A stretch of 64,000 bases of DNA from Pseudarthrobacter sp. BIM B-2242 (GCF_014764445.1 NZ_CP061722.1:1-64000); one strand, 5' to 3'. Counted from the stretch's first letter, positions 8,850-18,067 are shown. Made by a program: numbers and translations. The notes: generated by a model not told the origin, from the sequence alone.

Positions 8850-10720
8850 TGAGCACGCCCACTCCAGAACCCGATGCCACAGCCCCGACCGGTGGTGAGC
8901 AGGCCGCCGCAGACGCCGGAGCGATCGCCAAGGGCGCGCTCAGGGGCGGTACTGCAGGTGCAGTCCGAGCTGCTCTCAAAACGAAAACGGTCCGCAAGGG
9001 CCTGGCCGCCGCCCTGGCGCTGCCCCTGATTGCCGCCGCCACCGTCGTCGGCATCGTCATGAACGCCACCGCGGCCACCAACAGCTACGCGGTCGGCTAC
9101 GAGCACATCTCCAATACGGCCGTCACCAGCGAATTCGACCAGGCCCCGCTCCTGGACCTCATCAAAGAAGCCTCCGTGCGCACCGGGGCCAGCTGGCAGG
9201 TCATGGCAGCCATCGTCACCGCCGAGGAGGGCAAGGGCGGGACCGGCCCGTTCGGCATCGACCTGGAAAAGACCGACGGCGCCATCAGCAAGGAAGATGC
9301 CGAAGACCCCCGAAAGTCCGCGCTGTTCATCGGCAGGGCGCTGGCCGGGGCCGCCCAGGGCACCGTCAACAAGCTCCCCAACCCCAACCTCAACGCCGGC
9401 TCCGAGGAGTTCCTCGACTCCAACGGCAACACGGCCATGAAGATCTCCACCCAGCCCGATCTGCGCGCAGCCCAGGAAGCAGTCAAGGAGCAGTACCTGG
9501 TGGCCATCGCCACCTTGCCGATCAAGGGCAACCCCGAAATCGCCGAGAAGGTGTTCACCACCGCCCAGGGCTGGTCCATGGGCAAAAAGAGCACCCAGGG
9601 CCAGTGCACGGCAGACTCGGTCAGCCTTGGCGGCGACACCGACGTCGCCCTGAACGACTCCCAGAAGAAGTACGCCCAGTTCATCATCAACGCGGTGGCC
9701 GCGCGCGGAATGCCGGAGAAGGCCGCGGTCATCGCACTCGCTACGGCCTTCCAGGAATCAACGCTGCGCATGTACTGGAACCCGAAGGTACCGGGTTCTG
9801 AAGCACTGGCGCCGGACCCCAGCGCCAAGGGCGTCGACGGCTTCTCGGTCGGCCTGTTCCAGCAGCAGGTCCATGGCAGCGAGTTCGCATGGGGCACGGT
9901 CCAGGACGCCATGGACCCCACCAAGTCCACCTTCATGTTCCTGGACGCCCTGGCCCGGGTCCCCGGCTGGGACTCCATGGAAGTCACGATCGCCGCCCAG
10001 ACAGTCCAGCGTTCCGCGTTCCCGGATGCGTATGCGAAGTGGGAGCCGTCAGCTACGAAACTGGTCGCGGACCTGAGGCCCACCGGCGGCGCCAGCTACG
10101 GCACCTCCACCGGGGCCCCGTCCGACGACGATTCATCCTCGGGCACCACGCCGGTGTCCTCCTCAAACGGATGCCTGGACGGCGTCGGGTCAGGCACGGC
10201 TGGCAAGGGTGATGACTACCCTTTCCGGGATCCTGTCGGCGAATGCGCCTGGTGCGTCGGCGGCCCCGGTGCCGTGGACCCCTGGTCGTTGTACAAGCGC
10301 GAATGCGTGTCCTTCGTCGCCTGGCGCATGAACGTGCAGATGGGCTGGAAGGAAGGCGAGGAGTACCCCTTCACGCCCGCCAAGCTCGGTATTGGCCTCC
10401 TCGGCAACGCCGCGCAGTGGAAGGACAACCTGGCCAAGGCCGGCTACGTCACCGACAAGACCCCGAAGCCCGGTGCCATCGCCTGGTTTGACGCCAACAT
10501 CAACACCCCGAGCAACATCACCGGGGACGCCGGCCACGTTGCAATTGTGGCTGGAGTGAATGGAGATGGGACCATCAATGTCGAGGAATACAACTTCAAC
10601 CCTTGGGCCTACGGCGCACGCACCATTCCGATCGCGGACGTCAGCGGCTTCATCCACGTGGCAGACCTCCCCGAGTCAGCCTCCGAAGACTCCTCCAGCC
10701 CGAGCCCTTCCGCGAAGTAA
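8849..10720 (+). CDS. Conjugation peptidoglycan hydrolase (lytic transglycosylase-like plus CHAP)
   Basis: A 623-residue secreted or anchored hydrolase. A hydrophobic signal-anchor lies near residues 53-75 after a positively charged stretch. An SLT-like helical region follows (SWQVMAAIVTAEEGKG). A middle domain carries FQESTLR, VGLFQQ and QRSAFPDAYAKW, typical of actinobacterial conjugative-element hydrolases. The C-terminal CHAP amidase/endopeptidase domain (about 464-600) has Cys in RECVSFVAW, His in GHVAIV and an acidic/Asn residue in EEYNFNP. Role: local opening of the peptidoglycan for type IV secretion, like VirB1/TcpG. An in-frame ATG 12 nt upstream exists, but the promoter spacing favours this start. 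Confidence 0.85.
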   Translation: MSTPTPEPDATAPTGGEQAAADAGAIAKGALRGGTAGAVRAALKTKTVRKGLAAALALPLIAAATVVGIVMNATAATNSYAVGYEHISNTAVTSEFDQAPLLDLIKEASVRTGASWQVMAAIVTAEEGKGGTGPFGIDLEKTDGAISKEDAEDPRKSALFIGRALAGAAQGTVNKLPNPNLNAGSEEFLDSNGNTAMKISTQPDLRAAQEAVKEQYLVAIATLPIKGNPEIAEKVFTTAQGWSMGKKSTQGQCTADSVSLGGDTDVALNDSQKKYAQFIINAVAARGMPEKAAVIALATAFQESTLRMYWNPKVPGSEALAPDPSAKGVDGFSVGLFQQQVHGSEFAWGTVQDAMDPTKSTFMFLDALARVPGWDSMEVTIAAQTVQRSAFPDAYAKWEPSATKLVADLRPTGGASYGTSTGAPSDDDSSSGTTPVSSSNGCLDGVGSGTAGKGDDYPFRDPVGECAWCVGGPGAVDPWSLYKRECVSFVAWRMNVQMGWKEGEEYPFTPAKLGIGLLGNAAQWKDNLAKAGYVTDKTPKPGAIAWFDANINTPSNITGDAGHVAIVAGVNGDGTINVEEYNFNPWAYGARTIPIADVSGFIHVADLPESASEDSSSPSPSAK

Positions 10721-10729
10721 AGGACAGTC

Positions 10730-11437
10730 ATGACCGACGCCAACCACAAGCAGAGCAGCCCCGTCGTCGCTTTCGTCCGAAAGAACGCCGTCGTGGTCGG
10801 CGTGTCAGCTGCCCTGCTCATCGGAGTGGGCACCTACGCGGCCAACGCCCTGCAGCCGGAACGCACCGCGGCACCGGCACCGGTGCCCACGATCAACTCA
10901 ACCGCCACCCTGGACGGCGGAGCTGTCGCGAGCCCCACGGCCTCACCTGGATCAACGGACGCAGCAGCCACAGGAGCCCCGTCAGCGGCCCCGGGAGCTT
11001 CGGGCGGCGGGCAGTCCGGCTCAGGTACTGCCGGCGGCTCTGCGGGCCAGCCAGGGGGCGGATCCGGAGCAACTCCCTCGGCCCAGCCGACCACGACGGT
11101 GACGCTCGGCACCGCCAACCAGGCGCCAACCCTCCAGGACTGGAAGCCCACCGCCGAGAAGTTCTCCGCCGCCTGGGCCAACCCGTCCGTGGGCAAGGAG
11201 GCCTGGCTGGCCGCCATGAAGCCGTACGCGACCGAGGAGCTGCTCACCAGCCTGGCCCGGGCCGACATCCGCAATGTCCCCCAGGACACCCTCTACAACG
11301 TCCGCTCCGTGAAGAACAGCGAACGGACGTGGATCTTCAACCCGACCTTCACTTCGGGCAAGGACCGCTTCGGCGCCTCCATCACCGTCCAGAACGACGG
11401 GTCCTGGCTCGTGGACCATGTAGGCGCCCCGGAATAG
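10730..11437 (+). CDS. Membrane-anchored protein with NTF2-like C-terminus, possible VirB8-type component
   Basis: A 235-residue protein with one transmembrane helix (about residues 22-40), a long Gly/Ser/Pro/Ala-rich extracytoplasmic linker (about 50-130), and a compact C-terminal domain of about 100 residues (alternating helix and strands, TLYNVRSVKN, SITVQNDGSWLVDHVG) that resembles the NTF2-like fold of VirB8/TcpC proteins. It is 9 nt downstream of the hydrolase with SD AAAGGA, so cotranscribed. VirB8 identity is inferred. Confidence 0.6.
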   Translation: MTDANHKQSSPVVAFVRKNAVVVGVSAALLIGVGTYAANALQPERTAAPAPVPTINSTATLDGGAVASPTASPGSTDAAATGAPSAAPGASGGGQSGSGTAGGSAGQPGGGSGATPSAQPTTTVTLGTANQAPTLQDWKPTAEKFSAAWANPSVGKEAWLAAMKPYATEELLTSLARADIRNVPQDTLYNVRSVKNSERTWIFNPTFTSGKDRFGASITVQNDGSWLVDHVGAPE

Positions 11438-11462
11438 GCAGTCCGGCAACCTGGGCGCGACA

Positions 11463-11490
11463 AAGCCCCCGTCCAACTGGGCGGGGGCTT
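11463..11490. terminator. Bidirectional terminator between convergent genes
   Basis: AAGCCCCCG and CGGGGGCTT arms around a short loop, followed by TATCT on the plus strand. It separates the plus-strand hydrolase operon from the minus-strand gene ending at 11513. Confidence 0.75.
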
Positions 11491-11512
11491 ATCTGTGCGC
11501 GACTTGACCTGG

Positions 11513-12214
11513 CTAGAGGACCGCGTCCCTGCGGGAATCGATGACGTCCTCGGAAAGGACGGTCATGTTCCTGTTCAGGGAGTTGATGCCCTCGAGGATC
11601 TGCTTCTCGGTGTTGTCCTCGAAGACCGACTCCATGGCGTAATGCATATCGAAAAGCTTGTACTTGTCCTGGATTTGCTCCACCGTCAGCGTTTCGTTGA
11701 ACAGCTCGATCTCGTGGTCCCGGACCGCAATATGCTCGTCGTAGAAGCGCCGGGAATCCGGAGCGTGGTAGAGCATCTGGGCTGCGCGAACGAGCTGGCG
11801 TGAGTCGTAGAGGCCCAGCTTCATTGGCCGCTCGTTGGTCAGCGACTCCCGGGCTTGAGCCACGAATGCGTTCTGGTCCGCCGCGAACTTCGACTCCCAC
11901 TCGTCGACCTTGAACCGTGGCTTCGGGTTCTCCTGCAGCCAGCTCTGCTTCCAGTCCGCCAGTCGCTGGTTCAGGTCCGTCTCAACTTCGGCCTTCCGCC
12001 TCTCGTGGTACGTGACCTCAACCTGCCGGATGATCTCGTCAGGGATCTGGACGTTGGACCAAAAGTTGATGCAGTGGTCAGCTGTACTGGACGGTGACGG
12101 CTTGAAAAACGATCCGTCCGTACGGTCGAACAGCTTCACCGGGGATTCGGCGTGCTTCGGGCTGGTGAACTGACCCCCTTGGGGAACCCCGCCATCGATC
12201 CTGTGGTCGTTCAT
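11513..12214 (-). CDS. Tagged hypothetical protein (GVPxGGxF N-terminus)
   Basis: A 233-residue charged, helical protein of unknown function. Residues about 5-26 carry the tag R-x2-GGVPQGGQF...HAESPV, shared with the sigma-like protein at 16730-17773 and resembling the start of the protein at 16287-16712. The remainder has coiled-coil-like heptads rich in Arg/Glu/Gln. SD AGGAG lies 9 nt before the ATG. It is the last gene on the minus strand downstream of the VirB6-like gene and ends at the shared terminator. Confidence 0.65.
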   Translation of the reverse strand: MNDHRIDGGVPQGGQFTSPKHAESPVKLFDRTDGSFFKPSPSSTADHCINFWSNVQIPDEIIRQVEVTYHERRKAEVETDLNQRLADWKQSWLQENPKPRFKVDEWESKFAADQNAFVAQARESLTNERPMKLGLYDSRQLVRAAQMLYHAPDSRRFYDEHIAVRDHEIELFNETLTVEQIQDKYKLFDMHYAMESVFEDNTEKQILEGINSLNRNMTVLSEDVIDSRRDAVL

Positions 12215-12293
12215 CTCTCAAACTCCTAGTTCCTGCTCTGGTCTGTTTTTTATGGTTCCCGCTGACCATACAGTGTGCGGCAACCCGTTGTTA

Positions 12294-15200
12294 TTAGCGG
12301 CTCGCCCTCTCGGGGCGGCCGGAAGCGGGGGCAAGTGGCCGAGCTGCGGACGGAGCGTCGGGAACCTGAGCGGCCGGCACATCCTGCTGCACCCTGCTGA
12401 CGCTTGGCACAACCGGAAGCGGGGATGTAACCGTGGGCTTCTCGGGCCGGGCATCGCTGACGGGTGCGCCAGCAACGCTATCTGCCGCAGCCTTCGCAGC
12501 CTCCCCGGTGCCGTTAGTCAGGGTCTCTGCGCCGGTGTTCTGGTTGCCCTTGCGGTTCTGGTTGCTCTCGCCCTTGTCGCGCTTGGTCTTCTCCATCATC
12601 TGGCGGTAGTCCATGGTGATCTCGTCCAGCTTCTCGCGCTTGTTCACGCGGTTCTGGCGCATCGCGGAGGCAACCTTGTAGCCGCCGTAGAGGGCGGGGA
12701 CGACACCAGCTGTGGCCGTACCGGCAACGAGGAGGCCCGCGCCCAGGGCAGCGGTTCCGACCGTCTTCTTGGCGGCACCCTTGGCGAAGCTGACCGGGCT
12801 GGCCGCAAACTGGTCTTTGGCGTTGCCCCAGCTGTCGGCCACCTGGGCCTTCAGCCCCTTGCGCTTGCCCAGGCCCATCTCTTCGTCCTGCTGCTTCTTC
12901 CACTCGGCTGCAGCCCACCGTTCTTCGTGAGCGGCATCCTTCAGCATCTCGCGCTCGGGGGCTGACATCTTGCCCTTGTGGAGGTCGGAGTTCCGGACCC
13001 TTGAGGTGGAAAGCAGGGTGTGGTCGAGTCGGCCGGCAGCAGCGCCTGCACCAGCACCTTCTGCGCCGGAGCCGGCGGGAATGCCCTCGGGAATGCCCTC
13101 GGCAGCGGTCTCCTGGCCTTCTCCGGCAGTTCCCTTCATGGCTTCTGCTGCGTGCTTCGGCCGGCGGCCTGCAGCCTCGATGGCGGCACCTGCGAGGACG
13201 CCCTTGGCGGCCGCGTCGGCACTCGGGACGGCGGCGTTGCGGCGTCCGGCGGCTGCGGCAGCAGCACCGACGCGTCCACCGCTGACCCGGCTCATTGCGG
13301 TGTTCAGGGCGGCCTTGCCGGAGCCCTTGACGGCACCGGAGGCGCGGTTGCGGAGGCGGGACTGGCTGCGGTCAAGCAGTCCGGAGACACCGGCGAAGGC
13401 GGCACCGCCTGCCGCTGCGCTCATGGCGTTGCCCCACGCGAGCCCGCCGGAGAGGGAGAACGGGGACGGGACCTTCATGACCTTGGTGAACATCATGTGC
13501 AGGATCGCAACGGCGACCAGCGGGGCCAGGCCGGACCAGAGCATGGCGATCAGGGACGTGTCGCCTCCGAGCATTCCTTCACCGACTGTCTGGAGCATCT
13601 TGGTGAAGACGGTGACGAAGGCGAACACCAGCTGGATGGCGAACACGAACAGGTTCACGCCCACCAGGGTCTTCAGGAACCCGCCCAGCTTGGACATGTC
13701 GGCTCCGGGAAGGAGCGCCTGCAGCATCAGGAAGAACGCGATGATGATCATGACCACCAGGGCGACCTTGGAGACGATGATCGCCAGGCCGATCAGGCCG
13801 AACACGATCAGCATGCCCAGGGCGGAGATGTTGTAGGCCAGGATGCTGGTCATGCCGCCGACGATGTCATTGCCGTGCAGGGTCCGGATGAAGGTCCGCA
13901 GCTCCTGGCCGGCAGCCGGGTCGTCGGTGTCGGTGCGCTTGTTGACTTCGTCCCCGTTTGAGGACCAGTCGAAGGCGTCCGCGCTGTCCTGCTTGGTCAT
14001 GAAGACCTTCCGGCAGTCCTCGCCGCTGGGCTTGGTGCCGTCGGCGATCCCGGAGTTGAACGCATCGGTGGTCCAGCTGTTGCCGTCGTTCAGGTTGGTG
14101 GCGCCGTCCTTGATCCGGCAGGCAGCCCAGGCAACGATGGACTTGTCCTGGGTGACGTTGTCGGGTGTGGAAAAGGCGGTGGATTTGTAGAAGTCGCTGC
14201 CGGCAGCCGGGGCCGGGACGCCTGATCCGTTGAAGACACGGTTCATGATCATCTGCACCGAACCGGCCGAGGCGGCGGAGGTGCCGATCGGCACCTTTGC
14301 ATTCTGCTCCAGCAGGTGGCACCAGGCGTGGTCGCTCATGGTGCCCTCGGCGGCACTGCCGAACTGGGCGGTGCGCCATGCCTTCAGGCCGGTGGTCTCC
14401 CAGATGGACGAGAGGATGAGCGGAACGCTGGACGCCATTGCACCGGCGCCGCCACCGTAGGTGTTGGTGTATTCCTTCTTCAGCGAGGCTGTGTAGTTGA
14501 CGCACGCGAGGGGGTCGCCGGACGGTCCCGCGGCAGTGCCGGGGTCGACCGCCAGGGCCGTGGCCGGAGCTGAGGCCAGGGACGCGACGACATTGTTGAC
14601 CTTGGTGACGACCCAGCCCGGTGAGCCGACGCCGGGGCGGTAGGGGCCGTTGTCGACCCTGCCGTCAGCGCCGACGGTGCCGCCGCCGGTGGAGCCTGTA
14701 GCGCCCATGGCCATGACGAAGAACAGGCCGACGATGACGGCCTTCATCATGATCGGCTTCCACATCATGTTGCCGCGGCGGTAGCCGGCGAAGAGAAGTC
14801 CGAAGACACCAATGACGACCAGGCCGGCGAGCAGGCCGTTCCTGGGGTCCTTGATGGTGTTGGCGATGGTGGCGCCGATCTGGTCGGCTGCGCCGCCTGC
14901 GGAGTCCAGGAGGCAGAAGTTGATGGCGAAGCTGGACAGTCCGGCACCGGTGGTCCACATGAAGTTGCCGGTGGCCATGCCGCCGTTCTGCAGGGCGTTG
15001 CGCTGGATCAGCTCAGCGTTGATGCCGATGGGGCCGGCGTCGATGCGGGAGTGCATGCGCGCGGTTGCATCGGCCCAGCGGGCCACCGGAAGCATGGCGG
15101 ACTGGCTGGCCGATGACGATGAGGTTCCGCAGCTGCCCGAGGCGCCGGCCGGACGTGAGCTGTCGTCGCCGATCTCCCGTGCAGGCTTGTACGCGGGGAC

Positions 15201-15338
15201 GGTTCCGGTTGCTGCAGCGCTCACTGTGGTGGCTGCAGCAGGTACGGATGCTGCCTGCGCGGGGGCCATAGCTCCGAAGAGGAGGGCGACTACGACGGCT
15301 GTCGCGGCTCCGGCCCGTGCGATCAGGGTCTTTTTCAT
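12294..15338 (-). CDS. VirB6/TrbL-like polytopic membrane protein of the conjugation machine
   Basis: A 1014-residue protein with a signal peptide (MKKTLIARAGAATAVV... ending APAQA), hydrophobic segments near 170-190 and 200-217, a long exposed domain (about 220-480), a cluster of transmembrane helices (about 495-620), and a long hydrophilic, Ala/Gly/Lys-rich cytoplasmic tail with basic helices. This layout is typical of the VirB6/TrbL channel subunit in Gram-positive type IV secretion systems. SD GAGGAAA; its ATG overlaps the stop of the upstream VirB3-like gene, indicating coupling. Confidence 0.75.
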   Translation of the reverse strand: MKKTLIARAGAATAVVVALLFGAMAPAQAASVPAAATTVSAAATGTVPAYKPAREIGDDSSRPAGASGSCGTSSSSASQSAMLPVARWADATARMHSRIDAGPIGINAELIQRNALQNGGMATGNFMWTTGAGLSSFAINFCLLDSAGGAADQIGATIANTIKDPRNGLLAGLVVIGVFGLLFAGYRRGNMMWKPIMMKAVIVGLFFVMAMGATGSTGGGTVGADGRVDNGPYRPGVGSPGWVVTKVNNVVASLASAPATALAVDPGTAAGPSGDPLACVNYTASLKKEYTNTYGGGAGAMASSVPLILSSIWETTGLKAWRTAQFGSAAEGTMSDHAWCHLLEQNAKVPIGTSAASAGSVQMIMNRVFNGSGVPAPAAGSDFYKSTAFSTPDNVTQDKSIVAWAACRIKDGATNLNDGNSWTTDAFNSGIADGTKPSGEDCRKVFMTKQDSADAFDWSSNGDEVNKRTDTDDPAAGQELRTFIRTLHGNDIVGGMTSILAYNISALGMLIVFGLIGLAIIVSKVALVVMIIIAFFLMLQALLPGADMSKLGGFLKTLVGVNLFVFAIQLVFAFVTVFTKMLQTVGEGMLGGDTSLIAMLWSGLAPLVAVAILHMMFTKVMKVPSPFSLSGGLAWGNAMSAAAGGAAFAGVSGLLDRSQSRLRNRASGAVKGSGKAALNTAMSRVSGGRVGAAAAAAGRRNAAVPSADAAAKGVLAGAAIEAAGRRPKHAAEAMKGTAGEGQETAAEGIPEGIPAGSGAEGAGAGAAAGRLDHTLLSTSRVRNSDLHKGKMSAPEREMLKDAAHEERWAAAEWKKQQDEEMGLGKRKGLKAQVADSWGNAKDQFAASPVSFAKGAAKKTVGTAALGAGLLVAGTATAGVVPALYGGYKVASAMRQNRVNKREKLDEITMDYRQMMEKTKRDKGESNQNRKGNQNTGAETLTNGTGEAAKAAADSVAGAPVSDARPEKPTVTSPLPVVPSVSRVQQDVPAAQVPDAPSAARPLAPASGRPERASR

Positions 15339-15775
15339 CGGATGATTTCCTCAAAGTCTGCTGTTTCGGCTGCCACGCGTACCTGATCCCGGGGCACCGG
15401 GACGGTGATCTGGCGGATGGTGCCGTATTCCGCGGCGCCGACCTCAACAGGTTGGCCGCAGAGGAAGAACTGGTTGACGCTGGACTTTTTCCGGTCCAGC
15501 AGGCCCTGGTAGGTGCGGAGCCCGAGGCCTTCGCGGGAGCGCCGCTCGATCATGAAAAATGCTCCACCGGTCACGATCGGGAGCCACAGGAAGGCCCATA
15601 CGTCGATGAGTGGGAAGAACACGGCCGACAGGATTCCGCCGGGAACAAGGGAGGCTGCGGACAGCCAGAACGTGCGCCACTTCATTTCGACTGTGCCGAT
15701 GACGGTGGTGCGTTCGGATCCGGAGGTCCGTCCCGTCATGGGGGTCAATGAGTACAGCGAACCGTAGGCAGCCAC
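15335..15775 (-). CDS. VirB3/PrgI-like small membrane protein
   Basis: A 146-residue protein with two adjacent hydrophobic helices (about 36-75) and a hydrophilic C-terminal half. Size, helix pair and position between pilin-like and VirB6-like genes fit a VirB3/PrgI-type component, though no signature motif decides it. GTG start with SD AAAGGA. It is coupled to the following gene by a 4-nt overlap. Confidence 0.55.
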   Translation of the reverse strand: MAAYGSLYSLTPMTGRTSGSERTTVIGTVEMKWRTFWLSAASLVPGGILSAVFFPLIDVWAFLWLPIVTGGAFFMIERRSREGLGLRTYQGLLDRKKSSVNQFFLCGQPVEVGAAEYGTIRQITVPVPRDQVRVAAETADFEEIIR

Positions 15776-15794
15776 GTTCTTCCTTTCAAACGGT

Positions 15795-15822
15795 GAGCCG
15801 GGGCCAGAAGTGGCCCCGGCTC
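15795..15822 (-). terminator. Strong intergenic hairpin
   Basis: GAGCCGGGGCCA and TGGCCCCGGCTC arms between the pilin-like and VirB3-like genes. There is no T-run on the minus strand, so it may be a partial attenuator or an RNA-processing and stability hairpin that keeps pilin mRNA abundant. Confidence 0.45.
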
Positions 15823-15851
15823 ATCACTTCACTACCGGGTGAGGTGTCTAG

Positions 15852-16184
15852 CTAGGCTCCGGGGAACATTGCTTTGAACAGCGAGATACCGATGTTGGCG
15901 ACAGCGTCCATGACGGTCAGCAGCAGCGGCATCAGGACAGTCGGTGCGCACAGGAGTGCACCGACGAGCAGGGCGCCCCAGAGAGGCTGGTGGTTGCCTG
16001 CACCGCCCTGGCGGCGGCGGTCCCAGACCCACTTGGCGATGGCGATGACGACCAGGGCCACGCCGACGATGGAGAGCATCGTGGTGAGGCCGCCGAAGCC
16101 GCCGGAGATAGCTGCCCAGAAGGTGTTCCAGGAGCCTTTGAGGTTGACGTCGCCCATGGGGACGGCGGTAATGATCTGCGTCAT
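15852..16184 (-). CDS. Pilin-like small membrane protein (VirB2/TrbC-type)
   Basis: A 110-residue protein with two strong hydrophobic helices (about 35-52 and 72-100) separated by a short basic loop (KWVWDRRRQGG). Small two-helix proteins ahead of VirB3 and VirB6 genes are usually the conjugative pilin or pore subunit; there is no clear cleavable signal peptide. First gene of the minus-strand transfer operon; SD AAAGG. Confidence 0.5.
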   Translation of the reverse strand: MTQIITAVPMGDVNLKGSWNTFWAAISGGFGGLTTMLSIVGVALVVIAIAKWVWDRRRQGGAGNHQPLWGALLVGALLCAPTVLMPLLLTVMDAVANIGISLFKAMFPGA

Positions 16185-16247
16185 TTCGAGCCTTTCTTAC
16201 TCGTTCTGCCGGAGCAGTCCCACCCGGTGTGGAGACTTGTTTCGTGC

Positions 16248-16275
16248 TGACAATTCACATGCGTAGAACTTCGCG
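16248..16275 (-). promoter_or_regulatory. Possible class C promoter for the transfer operon
   Basis: Minus strand TTCTACGCATGTGA near 16259-16268 resembles the class C text before the HNH gene and at 34930. +1 by analogy lies near 16248, giving a leader of about 60 nt with an SD. Confidence 0.3.
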
Positions 16276-16286
16276 GGATGGCCGTT

Positions 16287-16712
16287 TCAGGCCGAGATGA
16301 GGCGCAGGAACCGCTGTACGCCGTGGTCGTGGCGGAGCCGGCGGCGGTTGTGTTCGGAGGTGTCCCAGCCGTAGGCGGCCACGGCCCGGACCATCGGGCT
16401 GGGGTCGTGGGACGCCCGGTCGGCCGTGCCGGCGTAACCGGTCTGGGCCGCTGCCAGACGCACCGATGTCTCCTGGGAGGGGTCAGCCAGCTGTTCCAGG
16501 ACGTCGTCCGGGATGGCGGGGCTGCTGGTCAGCTCGGCGAGCACTTCGGGATCCTGGCTGCGTGCCATGTCGCGGAGCTGGTCCGGGGTGGCACCCTCCA
16601 CGTCAGGGAATGAAGCCCTGCCGCCCACGGTGACGTTGCCTTCACCGTGGGTGGTCGCGGTGAATCGACCAGCACCTTTGAGCCCTTTGAGGACCCGGGG
16701 CTGCTTTTCCAT
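16287..16712 (-). CDS. LRV/HEAT-like repeat protein with tag-like N-terminus
   Basis: A 141-residue protein. Residues about 6-25 (RVLKGLKGAGRF...HGEGNV) resemble the GVPxGGxF tag. The rest consists of short helical repeats of leucine-rich-variant type (DPEVLAELTSSPAIPDDVLEQLA, followed by SVRLAAA and MVRAVAA) and probably mediates protein binding. Strong SD AGGAGG. The gene starts 17 nt after the sigma-like gene, so it is probably cotranscribed and could be a partner or anti-sigma-type regulator (inference). Confidence 0.6.
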   Translation of the reverse strand: MEKQPRVLKGLKGAGRFTATTHGEGNVTVGGRASFPDVEGATPDQLRDMARSQDPEVLAELTSSPAIPDDVLEQLADPSQETSVRLAAAQTGYAGTADRASHDPSPMVRAVAAYGWDTSEHNRRRLRHDHGVQRFLRLISA

Positions 16713-16729
16713 CGTGTACCTCCTCTGAC

Positions 16730-17773
16730 TTACGAGTGCTTGTTGTTGGCGAATGCGAGGGCGTTGGCCCACATGTCGTCGGCCTTGTCGGCGCCGAGGC
16801 GTTCGAGCATGGTGACGACCTTGTCCTGGTCGTCGACGCTGAGCTCACCGAACGGTGCGAACAGGGCCGCCGTAGCTTCGTTGTCGACGTTGTTCGACCA
16901 GTCGCGGCAGGCTGCCAGGACTCCGCCGTCGTGCTTGTCGATGACGCCGCGGTGCTTGGTGACCTGACGCTGCGACAGGCTTCCTGCGCGGGACAGGGGC
17001 ACCTCGGCGCGCTCTGCGATGGCGTTCCAGGCCAGCCGGCGTGCCTCAGCCTTCTTGGCTGCGCCAGTGGTCTCCAGGGCGCCCATTGCCCGGTCCATGT
17101 AAGAGTCGGGAGCGATGTAGTGGCCGCTCGACTCCGGGCTGACCAGAGTCGCGCCAAGGGTGGATTCGACACCGCCGTCCTCACCGAAGGTGGCATCCAG
17201 GGACCGGTCAACGGTCCAGGGGGTGCGGAACTCCTTGGACGGCTTGTGACGGTCGTCGTGCCACTCGTCGAGAACTTCCTGGGCCAGCACGTCGTCCTCC
17301 TTCTGCGTCAGTGACCGGCCAACCTCCTCTGTCATGCGCTGCCGCTTCTTCTCGAGGATGCGGTAGGCGAGGCGGTCCTCTGCCTTGAACTTGTTGGCGG
17401 TGGCGCGGACAGTGACGTTGGCCGTGACGGAGTTGACCAGCTGGCGGAAGTTGGTGATCGGCTTGCCGGACTGGACGTGCTTGAGGACCTGCACGACGGC
17501 CTCCTGCGCGATGTCGTCCAGGCCCATGGTGTTGGACTTGTCCTTCTGGCGGTAGAAGTTCTGCCAGTACGCGGCGGAGCTGTAGGTCATGGCGACCAGG
17601 TCAGCCGGTGTCGTGAACTCAGCGAGACGGCCGCTGGCGGCTGCGCCGTCGCCGAGGACAACCGGGGACTCGCTGTGAAGTGTCTTCGCAAATTCCCCAC
17701 CCGAGGGGACGCCTGCCTCGACCCTGCGCTGTGCGAAGGAGGGCCGGGCGGTGTGTGCTTTCGAGATGCTCAT
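16730..17773 (-). CDS. Sigma-70-like protein with GVPxGGxF tag
   Basis: A 347-residue protein. The N-terminal tag (residues about 19-40: GVPSGGEF...HSESPV) matches that of the protein at 11513-12214. Residues about 55-130 resemble sigma-70 region 2 (DDIAQEAVVQVLKHV). A region-3-like stretch follows (EEVGRSLTQKEDDVLAQEV), then a C-terminal helical part with RLAWNAIAERAEVPLS that could be region 4. I infer an element-encoded, divergent sigma factor, one of three here. The upstream text CCGCACACAG resembles a class B -10 box, but its spacing and -35 do not fit. Confidence 0.6.
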   Translation of the reverse strand: MSISKAHTARPSFAQRRVEAGVPSGGEFAKTLHSESPVVLGDGAAASGRLAEFTTPADLVAMTYSSAAYWQNFYRQKDKSNTMGLDDIAQEAVVQVLKHVQSGKPITNFRQLVNSVTANVTVRATANKFKAEDRLAYRILEKKRQRMTEEVGRSLTQKEDDVLAQEVLDEWHDDRHKPSKEFRTPWTVDRSLDATFGEDGGVESTLGATLVSPESSGHYIAPDSYMDRAMGALETTGAAKKAEARRLAWNAIAERAEVPLSRAGSLSQRQVTKHRGVIDKHDGGVLAACRDWSNNVDNEATAALFAPFGELSVDDQDKVVTMLERLGADKADDMWANALAFANNKHS

Positions 17774-17938
17774 GCCCGTCTGTGTGCGGCTGATTTCAAA
17801 AACGCGCAGACCTGGGCAAACTTTTTTCTAACCAGTTTTGGAGGTGGCCCGATGGGCGCCGGAATCCACCTCGGGGAAGCCCGGGAATGGGGTCCGGCGG
17901 GCCCACTTCAGAGGGGGTTGGAACTACCCCTCTCCGGG

Positions 17939-18067
17939 TGGTCCAAAAGGGTGGTCCACAGATGGTCCTTTTGCTGGTCCACCGGGGTGGTCCATGGTGG
18001 TCCTTTTAGTGGTCCATTTCAAAACCGCTGCTGGTCCTTTTGCGTGGTCCTTCCGATGTCGTGGACC
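17939..18067. repeat. Iteron array I (TGGTCC direct repeats)
   Basis: Nine TGGTCC copies with GGTCC starting at 17940, 17953, 17964, 17976, 17989, 17999, 18011, 18033 and 18046, spaced 10-13 bp (one gap of 22), i.e. about one helical turn; several continue as TTTT. One inverted GGACC is at 18063. The rest of the intergenic stretch 17774-17938 shows nothing else recognisable apart from one GGTCC at 17891. This is a protein-binding array: replication origin, partition site or transfer (clt-like) locus. Confidence 0.75.

Noticed and set aside
12214..12275. Class B promoter ahead of the tagged protein at 11513-12214
   Set aside because: CCGCACACTG lacks the conserved end and no -35 block lies at the right distance.
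17772..17809. Class B promoter for the sigma-like gene at 17773
   Set aside because: CCGCACACAG has a changed last base, the distance to ATG is 6 nt, and no GGKSASS heptamer is present 13 nt upstream.
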